From: Pseudomonas lijiangensis
GTDB lineage: Bacteria > Pseudomonadota > Gammaproteobacteria > Pseudomonadales > Pseudomonadaceae
Direction: 5' to 3'
Assembly (NCBI RefSeq): GCF_018968705.1
Contig: NZ_CP076668.1
Location: 4,785,001-4,849,000, forward strand
DNA length: 64,000 bases
Every line of letters starts with the position of its first letter. Positions within the stretch are counted from its first letter, which is position 1. The position numbers were made by a program, and so were the translations under genes. The notes beneath the pieces are model-generated. The model had not been told where the DNA came from, made no database searches, and saw only the letters and a list, made by a program, of their open reading frames with translations. Of this stretch, positions 52,708 through 63,000 are shown piece by piece.

Positions 52708-53319
52708 TCAGGCCACAGCGGCCTGGTAGCGCCGGGATACCTCATCCCAGTTGACCACGTTGTAGAACGCGTTGATGTATTCGGGACGACGGTTCTGGTA
52801 AAGCAGGTAGTAAGCGTGTTCCCAGACGTCCAGACCGAGGATCGGCGTGTTGCCGCTCATCAACGGGCTGTCCTGGTTACCGCTGCTTTCCACCACGAGT
52901 TTTTTCTCGGGCGTCACGCTCAGCCAGGCCCAGCCGCTGCCGAAACGGGTCAGGGCAGCCTTGGTGAAAGCCTCCTTGAAGCTGTCGAAACCACCCAGTT
53001 GCTCGTCGATGGCCTTGGCAACCTCACCTTCAGGCAGACCACCGCCGCCAGGAACCATGACGGTCCAGAACAGGGAGTGGTTGGCATGGCCGCCACCTTG
53101 ATTGATCACCGCCGGGCGCAGTTTTTCAGGCAATTGCTGGACGCTGGCCACCAGTTTCTCGATGGGCCACTCAGCGAACTCGGTGCCCTCGACAGCGGCG
53201 TTGAGGTTGTTGATGTAGGTCTGATGGTGTTTGGTGTAGTGGATTTCCATGGTCTGCGCATCGATGTGCGGTTCCAGGGCATCGTAGGCGTAAGGCAGTG
53301 CAGGCAAGGTATAAGGCAT
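52708..53319 (-). CDS. sodA: Superoxide dismutase (Mn type)
   Basis: This cytoplasmic enzyme dismutates superoxide. The 203-residue product begins [20 protein letters not shown] with metal ligand His27, and has [14 protein letters not shown], then DVWEHAYYL with the Asp and His ligands. The Gly-Gly-His and active-site context (SGNQDSPLM) favour the manganese form, consistent with its place in a Fur-repressed operon. It follows orfX by one base. Confidence 0.94.
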   Translation of the reverse strand: MPYTLPALPYAYDALEPHIDAQTMEIHYTKHHQTYINNLNAAVEGTEFAEWPIEKLVASVQQLPEKLRPAVINQGGGHANHSLFWTVMVPGGGGLPEGEVAKAIDEQLGGFDSFKEAFTKAALTRFGSGWAWLSVTPEKKLVVESSGNQDSPLMSGNTPILGLDVWEHAYYLLYQNRRPEYINAFYNVVNWDEVSRRYQAAVA

Positions 53320-53320
53320 T

Positions 53321-53782
53321 TCAATGTGCTCCGTAGAAAAGGCCAGGAGTGGCGGCGGAATCTCGCTGCAACGATGAGCGCGTATGCTCGTTGTTGCTGT
53401 TCAGCAACCGATGCGTTCTTGGGTATTCGCCGTGCTCGCCGATGAAGCCCAACAGTTCGGCATAGGTCTTGTTGCTGTGGCGCAACGCGGCTTCGCGCAG
53501 GGCCTTGGGCAGACGCGGATCCTGCATGGTCTGCAACAGGTGCTGATGGATCGCACACAGGTACTCGGCGCTCTCCTCCGGCTGCCCCAGGCTCAGGTGA
53601 AGATCAGCCAGGTTGTGGTGGGAAATGACGCAGGCCGCCACCGCTTCATCGGCATCCGGCCAGCGCTCAAACAGCACTTGAGCCAGAGCCAGCGCCTGAA
53701 GGTAGAGTTCGCGGGCCTCGACCCACTCCCCCTGATTGAAACAGCGATTGGCCAGTTCGATGGTGCGTTTCCAATGCTGCAT
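53321..53782 (-). CDS. Conserved protein between fumC and sodA (OrfX, TPR-like)
   Basis: The 153-residue product is the OrfX found between fumC and sodA in Pseudomonas iron-regulated operons. Its first 100 residues are helical and TPR-like ([53 protein letters not shown]). No enzyme motif is visible and its role is unknown. Confidence 0.85.
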   Translation of the reverse strand: MQHWKRTIELANRCFNQGEWVEARELYLQALALAQVLFERWPDADEAVAACVISHHNLADLHLSLGQPEESAEYLCAIHQHLLQTMQDPRLPKALREAALRHSNKTYAELLGFIGEHGEYPRTHRLLNSNNEHTRSSLQRDSAATPGLFYGAH

Positions 53783-53806
53783 GACATACCTCCAGGCGGG
53801 CTTGAA

Positions 53807-55183
53807 TCAGATGCCGCCAGCAGTGAGTTTTTCGGGATTGAGCAGCACTTCCAGCTGACTGCGCTGCAAATCGGTGTGTTCAAGGGCGACATCGATGATC
53901 GGACGTCCTTGCTGGTAAGCCTTCTTGGCGATTTCGGCAGCCTTCTGGTAGCCGATGATCGGATTGAGCGCCGTCACCAGGATCGGATTACGCGACAGCG
54001 CTTCCTTGAGCTTGGCTTCGTTGACCTTGAAGCTGGCTATCGCCTTGTCCGCCAGCAGACGACTGGAGTTGGCCAGTAATTCGATACTACTGAGCAGATT
54101 CTGGGCGATGATCGGCAGCATCACGTTCAGCTCGAAGTTGCCGGACTGCCCTGCCACGGTAATCGCCGCATCGTTGCCGATGACCTGCGCAGCAACCATG
54201 GCCGTCGCCTCGGGAATCACAGGGTTGACCTTGCCCGGCATGATCGAGGAGCCCGGCTGCAAGGCTTGCAGCTCGATCTCGCCCAACCCGGCCAGCGGGC
54301 CGGAGTTCATCCAGCGCAGGTCATTGGCGATTTTCATCAGGGAAACGGCTGTTGCCTTGAGCTGCCCGGAAACCGCCACGGCGGTGTCCTGGGAACCGAT
54401 CAGGGCGAAAAGATCCTTTCCGGGCTCGAACTGCACGCCACTCAACGCGCTCAGGTGCGTGCTGAAACGCTTTGCGAATTCAGGATGCGCGTTGATGCCG
54501 GTGCCCACGGCAGTACCGCCTTGAGCGAGGGCCTGCAGGCTTGGCTGCAGACCTTGCAGGTGCTCGATGTTGGCGCGAATCTGCTGCGCCCAGCCATTGA
54601 GGACCTGGCTCAGACGAACCGGCATGGCATCCATCAAGTGGGTCCGGCCGGTCTTGACGAAGGCGTGAACCTGCACGGCCTTGTGCTCGGTGACCTGAAC
54701 CAGATGATTCAGGGCCGGCAGCAGTTGCTCATGCAAGGCCAGAGCAGCACTGACGTGGATAGTGGTCGGAATGATGTCGTTGCTGCTCTGACCACAGTTG
54801 ACATGATCGTTCGCGTTAACCGTTTCGCCCAGCACGCGGGTCGCCAGAGTGGCAATCACCTCGTTGGCGTTCATGTTGGTGCTGGTGCCGGACCCCGTCT
54901 GGTAGATATCCACCGGGAAGTGAGTCATGAAATCACCGGCCAGCAGCTCTTTCACGGCGCTGACGATGGCTTTGCTCTGCCCTTCGCTGATCTGCTCCAG
55001 CTCAAGGTTCGCCTGGGCTGCGGCCGCCTTGGCCAGTAACAGGGCACGAATGAACTGCCTCGGCATGCGCTGCTGGCTGATCGGGAAGTTATCCACCGCA
55101 CGCTGAGTCTGTGCGCCATACAAGGCCTCGGCCGGGACTTGCAGTTCACCCATGCTGTCGCGTTCGATACGGGTATTACTCAT
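53807..55183 (-). CDS. fumC: Fumarase C (class II)
   Basis: FumC is the iron-free, oxidation-resistant fumarase of the TCA cycle. The 458-residue product has the lyase signature GSSIMPGKVNP, GSGTSTNMNANEV and TGRTHLMDAMPVRL. It overlaps the upstream fagA-like gene by 8 bp and precedes orfX-sodA. Induction under iron limitation would replace the Fe-S fumarases. Confidence 0.95.
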   Translation of the reverse strand: MSNTRIERDSMGELQVPAEALYGAQTQRAVDNFPISQQRMPRQFIRALLLAKAAAAQANLELEQISEGQSKAIVSAVKELLAGDFMTHFPVDIYQTGSGTSTNMNANEVIATLATRVLGETVNANDHVNCGQSSNDIIPTTIHVSAALALHEQLLPALNHLVQVTEHKAVQVHAFVKTGRTHLMDAMPVRLSQVLNGWAQQIRANIEHLQGLQPSLQALAQGGTAVGTGINAHPEFAKRFSTHLSALSGVQFEPGKDLFALIGSQDTAVAVSGQLKATAVSLMKIANDLRWMNSGPLAGLGEIELQALQPGSSIMPGKVNPVIPEATAMVAAQVIGNDAAITVAGQSGNFELNVMLPIIAQNLLSSIELLANSSRLLADKAIASFKVNEAKLKEALSRNPILVTALNPIIGYQKAAEIAKKAYQQGRPIIDVALEHTDLQRSQLEVLLNPEKLTAGGI

Positions 55184-55571
55184 CGGAATGTCCTTGCACC
55201 AGTTCAGTGAGAGAAATCGAAGGCTGCAAAACGCAGGACGCCAGTTGATGCGCGCAGGCTGCCCAGCGTTGCTGTCGTGCGGGTGTGGAAGCCAGCGCCT
55301 TGACGTCGCGCAACGGCCGCCAGGCCTGATCCAGACACAGGCAGCGCCAGTGCCACGGCAAGACCGTGTCGCGTGCGGTGTCCATCAGCAGGCGGAAAGT
55401 GGTTTCGGCGATAAGCATCTGTGGCGTAGCCGTGAAACGCGCCAGATAGCGCCCTTCGGCCAGGTAATGATCGATGAGGCGCGGTTCATCAGGCTCAAGG
55501 GCACAGCGAATCCGCAGACTCAGACCGCGCCAGTTTTCCAGGTAAGGCAGCTCGTGTAACACAGACCCCAT
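55176..55571 (-). CDS. fagA: FagA-like Fur-regulated protein
   Basis: The 131-residue product matches the position of fagA, the first gene of the P. aeruginosa fagA-fumC-orfX-sodA operon. It has no recognisable enzymatic motif and no signal peptide; it is rich in Trp, Arg and Leu with two Cys (CLCLD, ACAHQLASC). Its start lies 17 bp from a Fur box, so iron control is likely. The symbol rests on synteny. Confidence 0.75.
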   Translation of the reverse strand: MGSVLHELPYLENWRGLSLRIRCALEPDEPRLIDHYLAEGRYLARFTATPQMLIAETTFRLLMDTARDTVLPWHWRCLCLDQAWRPLRDVKALASTPARQQRWAACAHQLASCVLQPSISLTELVQGHSDE

Positions 55572-55587
55572 GACCGCATCTCATTTC

Positions 55588-55606
55588 GGAAATGATATTC
55601 ATTATT
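55588..55606 (-). promoter_or_regulatory. Fur box
   Basis: On the minus strand AATAATGAATATCATTTCC matches 14 of 19 positions of the consensus GATAATGATAATCATTATC. Similar half-sites continue toward 55624. It lies just upstream of the fagA-like gene, so the fagA-fumC-orfX-sodA-zip operon is predicted to be iron-repressed. Confidence 0.75.
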
Positions 55607-55688
55607 GAATGAGATTAAGAATCAAAACAAGTCTGGAGTTGGCGTGAGCTTAAAGAGGGGGACGGAAGGAAGTGTTTGGGAGAGGATT

Positions 55689-55738
55689 TTCGCGAATGAA
55701 TTCGCTCCTACGGATGTGGGAGCGAATTCATTCGCGAA
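55689..55738. repeat. REPIN-type palindrome, copy 3
   Basis: Arms TTCGCGAATGAATTCGCTCC and GGAGCGAATTCATTCGCGAA enclose a 10-nt loop. It lies 7 bp past the pmbA stop and upstream of the Fur-controlled operon, on the same strand as both. Confidence 0.9.
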
Positions 55739-55745
55739 GAGGGGT

Positions 55746-57092
55746 TTAGCTACCCGCGACAGTCATGCGCTCGATCAGCACCGAGCCTGTGCGAATGTTG
55801 CTGCGCAGTTCAAGATCGCTGCCAATCGCGACAATCTGCTTGAACATTTCACGCATATTGCCGGCAATGGTCACTTCCTGAACCGGGAACTGGATCTCGC
55901 CATTCTCGACCCAGAAACCCGCCGCGCCACGGGAATAATCACCGGTCACGATGTTCAGGCCACTGCCCATCAATTCGGTGACCAACAGGCCGCGCCCCAT
56001 GCGACGGATCAGTGCAGCCTGATCTTCGCTTCCATGAGTGACGAACAGGTTGTGCACGCCACCGGCGTTCGCCGTGCTGGGCAGACCCAGTTTGCGGCCT
56101 GAATAGGTGCTCAGGATGTAGGAGACCAGCGTGCCGTTTTCCACGAATGGCTTGGCGTAAGTCGCCAGGCCATCGCCATCGAAAGCGGAACTACCCATGG
56201 CGCGCATCAGGTGCGGACGCTCATCGATGGTCAGCCACTCGGGGAACAGCCGCTCACCCAGAGTGCCTTCCAGGAAGGAAGACTTGCGGTACAGGTTGCC
56301 GCCGGCAATGGCCGACAACAGGCTGCCGAACAGTCCGCCCGCCATCTCGGCCGAGAACAGCACCGGAACCTCGCAGGTCGGAACCGGACGCGCGCCCAGA
56401 CGACTGGCGGCACGTTGCGCGGCCTTGCGACCAATGCTCTGGGGATCTGCCAGCAGAGTGCCGATACGGTTGACGTCGTACCAGTAATCACGCTGCATCT
56501 GGCCTTCACCTTCGGCGATCATCACGCAACTGAGGCTGTGACGTGTCGAAGCGTAACCACCGACGAAACCATTGCTGTTGCCATAGACCCGGCAACCCTG
56601 ATGGGTATTGAGCGTGGTGCCATCGGCATTCTTGATACGGCTGTCGGCGTCGAACGCGGCGGCTTCGCAGATCAGGGCCTGTTCAATAGCCTGCTCGGGA
56701 GTGATGTCCCAGGCATGGAACAGATCGAAATCCTTGTTCTCCCTGGCCATCAGCGCGGCATCAGCCAGACCGGAGCTTTCGTCCTCGGAGGTATGTTTGG
56801 CGATGGCCAATGCCGCAGCAACGGTTTCGCGAATCGCGTCTGCGCCACTGGCCGAGGTGCTGGCCGAGCCTTTGCGCTGTCCCAGGTACAAGGTGATACC
56901 AAACCCCTGGTCGCGGTTGAACTCTACGGTTTCCACTTCGCGCTGACGAACGGATGTCGACAGCCCCTGCTCCAGCGACACGGCAACTTCACAGGCACTG
57001 GCGCCCTGGCGCCGGGCTTCGGCAATGATCTGCTCGACCTGTTCCTGCAGTTCGGGCAAGGCCTGAGGGCCGACGCTTTGGGTTGCACTCAT
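55746..57092 (-). CDS. pmbA: Metalloprotease PmbA/TldE
   Basis: PmbA (TldE) is the non-metal partner of TldD in a heterodimeric protease that matures microcins and degrades unfolded peptides. The 448-residue product contains VEFNRDQGFGITLYLGQRKGSAST, the VLFSAEMAGGLFGSLL segment in place of the TldD zinc motif, and TGDYSRGAAGFWVENGEI. ATG 57092 is the conserved start (MSATQSVG); upstream codons belong to the yjgA promoter region. Confidence 0.95.
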   Translation of the reverse strand: MSATQSVGPQALPELQEQVEQIIAEARRQGASACEVAVSLEQGLSTSVRQREVETVEFNRDQGFGITLYLGQRKGSASTSASGADAIRETVAAALAIAKHTSEDESSGLADAALMARENKDFDLFHAWDITPEQAIEQALICEAAAFDADSRIKNADGTTLNTHQGCRVYGNSNGFVGGYASTRHSLSCVMIAEGEGQMQRDYWYDVNRIGTLLADPQSIGRKAAQRAASRLGARPVPTCEVPVLFSAEMAGGLFGSLLSAIAGGNLYRKSSFLEGTLGERLFPEWLTIDERPHLMRAMGSSAFDGDGLATYAKPFVENGTLVSYILSTYSGRKLGLPSTANAGGVHNLFVTHGSEDQAALIRRMGRGLLVTELMGSGLNIVTGDYSRGAAGFWVENGEIQFPVQEVTIAGNMREMFKQIVAIGSDLELRSNIRTGSVLIERMTVAGS

Positions 57093-57199
57093 GATTTTCT
57101 CCATCAAATTCTGCTTTCGGCACACGCCGAATACCGACCGGACCGGACAAGCGGCCCTCGACTGGTTATCATGGCGGCGTTTATTTGCGGACGGCCCCC

Positions 57200-57721
57200 A
57201 TGGTTGATTCTTACGACGACTCCCTCGACGGGGAGAAAAGCAAAAGCCAAGTAAAACGCGAGCTGCATGCTCTGGTTGATCTTGGCGAGCGACTGACGAC
57301 ATTCAAACCCGATGTACTGGCCAAGCTGCCTCTGACCGACGCCTTGCGCAAGGCTCTGGCGGATGCGCCAAAGCACACCGCGCACATTGCCCGCAAGCGC
57401 CACATCCAGTTCATCGGCAAGCTGATGCGCGATCAGGACCAGGAAGCCATTCTGGAATTGCTGGACCAACTCGATGCCTCCACTCGCCAGTACAACGAAC
57501 GCTTCCACGCTCTGGAGCGCTGGCGTGATCGCTTGATCTCGGGCAACGACGACGACCTGGAAAAGTTCGTCATCGACTACCCGGATGCTGACCGCCAGCA
57601 ACTGCGCTCATTGATCCGTCAGGCTCAACACGAAGTTGCACGCAACAAACCGCCGGCCACCAGCCGCAAAATCTTCAAATACATCCGTGATCTGGACGAG
57701 ATTCAACGCGGTCTGCGTTGA
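57200..57721 (+). CDS. darP: Ribosome-associated protein YjgA/DarP (DUF615)
   Basis: DarP (YjgA) associates with late 50S precursors and helps ribosome assembly in E. coli. The 173-residue product is highly charged and helical, with [37 protein letters not shown] and the C-terminal [20 protein letters not shown] 57200 gives family length. It is divergent from pmbA and convergent with tldD. Confidence 0.93.
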   Translation: MVDSYDDSLDGEKSKSQVKRELHALVDLGERLTTFKPDVLAKLPLTDALRKALADAPKHTAHIARKRHIQFIGKLMRDQDQEAILELLDQLDASTRQYNERFHALERWRDRLISGNDDDLEKFVIDYPDADRQQLRSLIRQAQHEVARNKPPATSRKIFKYIRDLDEIQRGLR

Positions 57722-57731
57722 TCAAGACCCT

Positions 57732-57757
57732 GGGGCTGATCGCAAGCGGTCAGCCCC
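57732..57757 (+). terminator. Hairpin between yjgA and tldD
   Basis: GGGGCTGA / TCAGCCCC, an 8-bp stem with a 10-nt loop, sits between the convergent stops. It lacks a T run on either side, so it may act weakly or through processing. Confidence 0.45.
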
Positions 57758-57766
57758 GTCACACCC

Positions 57767-59206
57767 TCACCCGCCAGTGCCACCGACCGTGATTGCATCG
57801 ATCTTCAGAGTCGGCTGACCAACACCCACCGGTACTGACTGGCCATCCTTGCCACACACGCCCACACCGCTGTCGAGGGACATGTCGTTGCCGACCATCG
57901 ACACTCGGCTCATGGCTTCCGGCCCGTTGCCGATCAGGGTCGCGCCCTTGACCGGAGCGGTGATCTTGCCGTCCTCGATCAGGTAGGCTTCGCTGGTGGA
58001 AAACACGAACTTGCCGCTGGTGATGTCGACCTGACCACCGCCCAGGTTGGCGCAATAAATACCTTTCTTCACCGAAGCGATGATTTCCTGTGGATCACTC
58101 TCGCCGCCCAGCATGTAGGTGTTGGTCATGCGCGGCATCGGCAGGTGGGCATAGGATTCGCGACGACCGTTGCCCGTGCGGGCGACGCCCATCAGACGAG
58201 CATTGAGCTTGTCCTGCATGTAGCCCTTGAGAATGCCGTTCTCGATCAGGGTCGTGCATTCGGTCGGCGTGCCTTCGTCGTCCACGCTCAGCGAACCGCG
58301 GCGCTCGGCCAGGGTTCCATCATCGACGATGGTGCAAAGGCTGGAGGCGACCTTTTCGCCAATCCGTCCGCTGTAGGCTGAACTGCCCTTGCGGTTGAAG
58401 TCGCCTTCCAGGCCATGCCCGACCGCCTCGTGCAGCAGTACGCCGGACCAACCGGAACCCAGCACTACAGGCAAGGTGCCCGCCGGAGCCGGAATCGCTT
58501 CAAGGTTGACCAGTGCCTGACGCAGCGCCTCGCGGGCATAGCCCATGGCGCGGTCTTCAGCGAGGAAATAACGGTAGTCGGTGCGTCCGCCGCCGCCATG
58601 ACCGCCGCGCTCGCGACGACCGTTCTGCTCGACAATGACGCTGACATTGAAACGCACCAGCGGCCGCACATCGGAGGCGAGCGTGCCATCGGCGGCAGCC
58701 ACCAGAACCTGCTCCCAGACGCCGGACATGCTCACCGACACCTTCTGGATACGCGGATCCAGAGCGCGGGTGGCAACATCGACTCTCTTGAGCAGTTCGA
58801 CCTTTTCGGCACGGGTCAGCACTTCCAGCGGGTTATCCGGCGCATACAACCGGGCCACATCCTGAGAAGTGAATGCCTGGACCCGGCCATTCTGGCCTGC
58901 ACGGGAAATCGAGCGAGCGGCGCGGGCCGCCGTGTTCAAGGCCTCCAGAGTGATCGCGTTGCTGTAGGCGAAACCGGTTTTCTCACCCGACTGCGCACGC
59001 ACGCCGACACCCTGGTCAAGGTTGAAACTGCCTTCCTTGACGATGCCGTCCTCAAGAGACCAGGACTCAGAAATCATCCCCTGAAAGTAGAGGTCAGCCG
59101 CATCGATTCCCGGGCCGGCCAGCTCGCCCAGAACCGATTGCAGGCTGTCCAGAGTCAAGCCACCGGGCGCCAGAAGATGTTCGCTGACAGAGGACAAGCC
59201 ACTCAT
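57767..59206 (-). CDS. tldD: Metalloprotease TldD
   Basis: TldD is the zinc-bearing subunit of the TldD/TldE protease. The 479-residue product has the HExxxH zinc motif in [18 protein letters not shown]-free nucleic region [19 protein letters not shown] in pieces, and a C-terminal [16 protein letters not shown] segment. ATG 59206 is chosen; GTG 59212 overlaps the nitrilase stop by GTGA and would add two residues. Its partner pmbA is 0.7 kb away on the same strand, with yjgA between. Confidence 0.94.
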   Translation of the reverse strand: MSGLSSVSEHLLAPGGLTLDSLQSVLGELAGPGIDAADLYFQGMISESWSLEDGIVKEGSFNLDQGVGVRAQSGEKTGFAYSNAITLEALNTAARAARSISRAGQNGRVQAFTSQDVARLYAPDNPLEVLTRAEKVELLKRVDVATRALDPRIQKVSVSMSGVWEQVLVAAADGTLASDVRPLVRFNVSVIVEQNGRRERGGHGGGGRTDYRYFLAEDRAMGYAREALRQALVNLEAIPAPAGTLPVVLGSGWSGVLLHEAVGHGLEGDFNRKGSSAYSGRIGEKVASSLCTIVDDGTLAERRGSLSVDDEGTPTECTTLIENGILKGYMQDKLNARLMGVARTGNGRRESYAHLPMPRMTNTYMLGGESDPQEIIASVKKGIYCANLGGGQVDITSGKFVFSTSEAYLIEDGKITAPVKGATLIGNGPEAMSRVSMVGNDMSLDSGVGVCGKDGQSVPVGVGQPTLKIDAITVGGTGG

Positions 59207-59208
59207 AT

Positions 59209-60054
59209 TCACTCCGAAGCAGGCCGCACGGCGTCCTGCGAAAAAAAGCGCCGGTGACTGGACACCGGCATCCGCGCCCGTATGGACGCCTGTTCTTCAT
59301 TGTCCCGTTCAGCCAGCAGCACGGCTTCACCCTGTTCCTGCAGACTCAGCACACGACCCCATGGATCGACAATTGCCGCGTGCCCGTAAGTTTCCCGAGG
59401 CCCCGGATGAGTCCCACCCTGGGCGGCCGCCAGCAGATAACACTGGGTTTCGATGGCACGCGCCCTGATCAGGACGTCCCAATGCGCCGCGCCGGTCACT
59501 GCCGTGAAGGCCGACGGCGCGGTAATCAATTCAGCCCCGGCTTCGCGCAGGGCGGTGTAAAGCTCCGGGAAGCGCAGGTCGTAACAGACACTCAGGCCCA
59601 AACGGCCCACAGGGGTGTCGGCAACCACCACGTTATTCCCATGAGCATAGTCATCGGACTCACGATAGCGACCGCGATTGTCCGCGACGTCGACATCGAA
59701 CAAGTGCAGCTTGTCATAGCGGGCCACCTGCTCGCCCTGCTCGTCCACCAGCAACGAACAGGCCGTGACCTTGCCCTCGGGCTGGTCATCGGGCGGCAGT
59801 GGCAATGTACCAGCGACAATCCATAACTTGAGGTCACGGGCAGCCAGTTTCAACCATGGCAGGATCGGGCCTTGTCCACGGGCCTCGGCGCGGCCGATAT
59901 CGGCAACGTCACGACGCCCCATGGCGGCAAAGTTCTCGGGCAACACCGCAAGGCGCGCCCCGTTTTCGGCAGCTTGCTCCAACAGCCTGCGGGCCTGGGC
60001 AAGATTGCCCTGCACGTCGCTCTGGCTGACCATCTGAATCACGGCAAAAGACAT
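59209..60054 (-). CDS. Nitrilase-family amidohydrolase (Nit1-like)
   Basis: The 281-residue product is a carbon-nitrogen hydrolase with the catalytic triad in LPENFAAMG (Glu), [11 protein letters not shown] (Lys) and [13 protein letters not shown] (Cys). It is close to the Nit1/YafV-type group that includes deaminated-glutathione amidases, so metabolite repair is a plausible role. ATG 60054 starts [11 protein letters not shown]. It lies between yhdP and tldD as in other Pseudomonas. Confidence 0.9.
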   Translation of the reverse strand: MSFAVIQMVSQSDVQGNLAQARRLLEQAAENGARLAVLPENFAAMGRRDVADIGRAEARGQGPILPWLKLAARDLKLWIVAGTLPLPPDDQPEGKVTACSLLVDEQGEQVARYDKLHLFDVDVADNRGRYRESDDYAHGNNVVVADTPVGRLGLSVCYDLRFPELYTALREAGAELITAPSAFTAVTGAAHWDVLIRARAIETQCYLLAAAQGGTHPGPRETYGHAAIVDPWGRVLSLQEQGEAVLLAERDNEEQASIRARMPVSSHRRFFSQDAVRPASE

Positions 60055-60099
60055 GACACTTCCCTTAAATGGCCTGCCGCCACTGTACTCCATGACGCG

Positions 60100-63000
60100 C
60101 TATTGAGGTTTTTCAAAAGGCTTGTCGAACGTGATCTTCGGTTCTTTCCATGGCCCTTCGACCTTGTACTGCACGCTGGCAAAACGCGCAACGCGATCGC
60201 CCAGCAACTTGTCCACCAGAAACAGCGCACCACCAATGGCCGGAGCACCGACAATCAGCGCGGCAATCGGCAGGTTGTTGGTCACCGGCAAGGTCACCAG
60301 CAGCTTGGCATCGACCCGGTCACGCACCATGTCCAGCGTGCCGTTGAGTTCAAGGTTGCTCGACGGCCCCGTCAGGGTAATGGGCTTGCGCGTGACGTAC
60401 ACACCGTCACTGGCCACCAGCAAGCCTTTGACCCGATCGTAACTCAGGCCCTTGCCCAGCAGGTCGGAGAAGTCCAGGCGCAGACGACGGCCAATGGAGT
60501 TGAAGTTCAGCAAACCGAAGACGCGCAAGGCCTGAGCGCCGCCTTCCACTTCAACGAACTGGCCCTGACGCAATGTGGCGTCCAGGCTACCGGAGAAACG
60601 CTTGAGCCCGACCCAGGCAGGCGAGCCCGGCCAGCGGCCATCGGCGTCCATCTCGAAACTTTCGCTGGTGACCGTGGGCGCAAAACCCCAGGCCTTGAGG
60701 ACGTCAGCCAGATTGTTGCCGCTGATCTGACCCTTGAACCAACTGCTGCTCGTGCCGGGCGCGCCTTCCCAACTGCCTTCGCCCTTGAGCAGCATGCCCT
60801 TGAGCTCAAGGTTCATGTCGGACAGGCGAATGCCAGTCGCCGAAGGCCTGATCTTCAAGGCCCAGCTCCCCAGCAATTGATCACCCTGGAACAACTGGGC
60901 AACCCTGATATCCGTCGCGGGAATCTTGCTTGGATCAACATCGGCCAGTGGATCAGGCGGATTTTCGACCACGGCGGCGTTTGGATCAGGAGCCGGCAGG
61001 CGCACATAAAGCAGATCGATGCCAATGGGCACGGATTTGCTGTCGGGCAACGTGGCCGAGCCCTTGACCAGAGCGCTGTCCAGAGAAAGCGCCCAGGCAG
61101 CGGGATTACGCTGCAACTGTACACGGGCCTGATCCAGAGTCGTGCCCATTGCCGTCAGCTTGCCGACCTGCAGGTCCACGCCACTGAGCAACTGTTTGGC
61201 GCTGCCGCCAGGATCGTTACCCGAATAGCGCTGTGCAATGGCTTGCCAGGGCGCCACATCCAGTTCCGACAGGTTGCCGCGTATGCGCAAGCCCTTGGCA
61301 TCGGGAATCACAGCCTTACCCTGCCCCAGAAACAGCTCACCACGCCCTTCGGCAAGCTTGCCAGCCGGGGTGGCAAAAGCCAGATTCGCCAACCCGCCAT
61401 AAGCTGCATCGAAGCGCCGCTCGGCTCCCTGCAGCGTCATGTGAAACTCACTGTCACGCTCTTCTTCGGCGGCCTTGCCGAACGGTGCCGGCAGATCGAC
61501 CGTCACGCCCTTGAGCCCGGAATTGATGAGCAACGAGCTGTCGCCCTCGTTGAGGGTCAGTTGCAGTTGATAAGGCAAGTCGCCCGAGACCGGCAACGGC
61601 TGGGTGATGCCCAGCCATTCGGTGAGTTTTTTCAGTGCCACCTGCCCGCTGCCAGCGACACGCGTCACGTTGGCGCCAGGTTTGCCTTCGGCAAAGACTT
61701 CGGCCGTCACCGGGCGATCAAACACCTGGGCACGAATCCCCTTGCCGCTTACACCCTTGGCACTGTCGAAGCGGAAATCGCCTTTGAGCTGGGTAAGCTC
61801 CAGCACCGGATCGGCAATCTTCAGGCGTGCGCCTTCAGTACTGAAATCCACCGCGACCTTGGGCTCAACTCCCTTGGCCAGCGGGATATCCAGCTTCAGC
61901 TTGCCCTTGAGCGGCCCTTCGCCCTGCCAGCCCGCAAAGGTCTTGCCGGTGCCGATGGGCGCTTCCTGGAGAATCTTCATACCGTCGGCCACAGTGCCGG
62001 CAAACTCGCCATCCACCAGCAGATGACTCGGCTGCCCGGCCGGGACATGGGGAATGTTCACCATGACTTTGCTGACCTGGGTATTGAGCAATTGCCCTTT
62101 ACTGGCCTTGACCCTCACGCCGCTGTTTTCCACATAGACCTGACCATCGACGCCCTTGAGCGATGGCCAGCCCGGCTGGAAGTCCAGAGTGGCGTCATGC
62201 ACATCGAAAAACAGGCTGATGACCCGGGCCGTATCCGGCGAGCCATGGTTCAGCGAACCCTGATACTGGAAATAACCCTGATTGACCGCACCGCCCACTA
62301 CCGCCGTGCGCAACCACTTGTCCAGCTCCGGGCTCAGCACGGCGGGCAGGTACTTGCCGGTATAGCGGCCGTCGCCATCGACCATGCCGACCCGCAGGTC
62401 CATGTAGTCTTCCTGATCGTGGTTGAAATGCAGACGGATCAGGAAGTCGGCTGCAATCTTGCCCTCTTGCCCCAACACCTTGATATACGGTGCGATGAGG
62501 GTGAAACCCTGATCGTCCAGCTTCCAGGTCAGGCGTGCGTTGGCTTTCAGGTAATGCCAGGGGTTCTTGAAGATCGGGTCCAGGTGCAGCATGAAGTCAT
62601 CGGTGGCCAGACGCAGTTCGCCCTGCCCCAGATCACCGCTGATGGCGCCACTGACGTTTCCGGCTGCCGGAGCGCCGTGATAGGCATTGAAACCCACCTT
62701 GTCCAGATTGGCAGCAAAGCTCAGACGCTTGTCGCCCACCGCCTGAGGCCGGTAATCGAGCAGCACATTGCGCAAGCCACCGGTGGCCTTGAGATTGTTG
62801 AGCGCCGTGCGAAAACCTTCCGGCAACGGCGCGACGGAATCGAGCAGCGGCGTGACCGGTGTCAGGTCCAGCCTGTCGGCCTGCACATGCCAGAGTTCTT
62901 CCTGACCATCGGTGGCAGCTGTCTGGGTCAGCTTCAAACGGCTTTCCCAGCGATCCTTGCCCAGACTCATGGCCAGAGAATCCAGCGTCAGGTCAAAACC

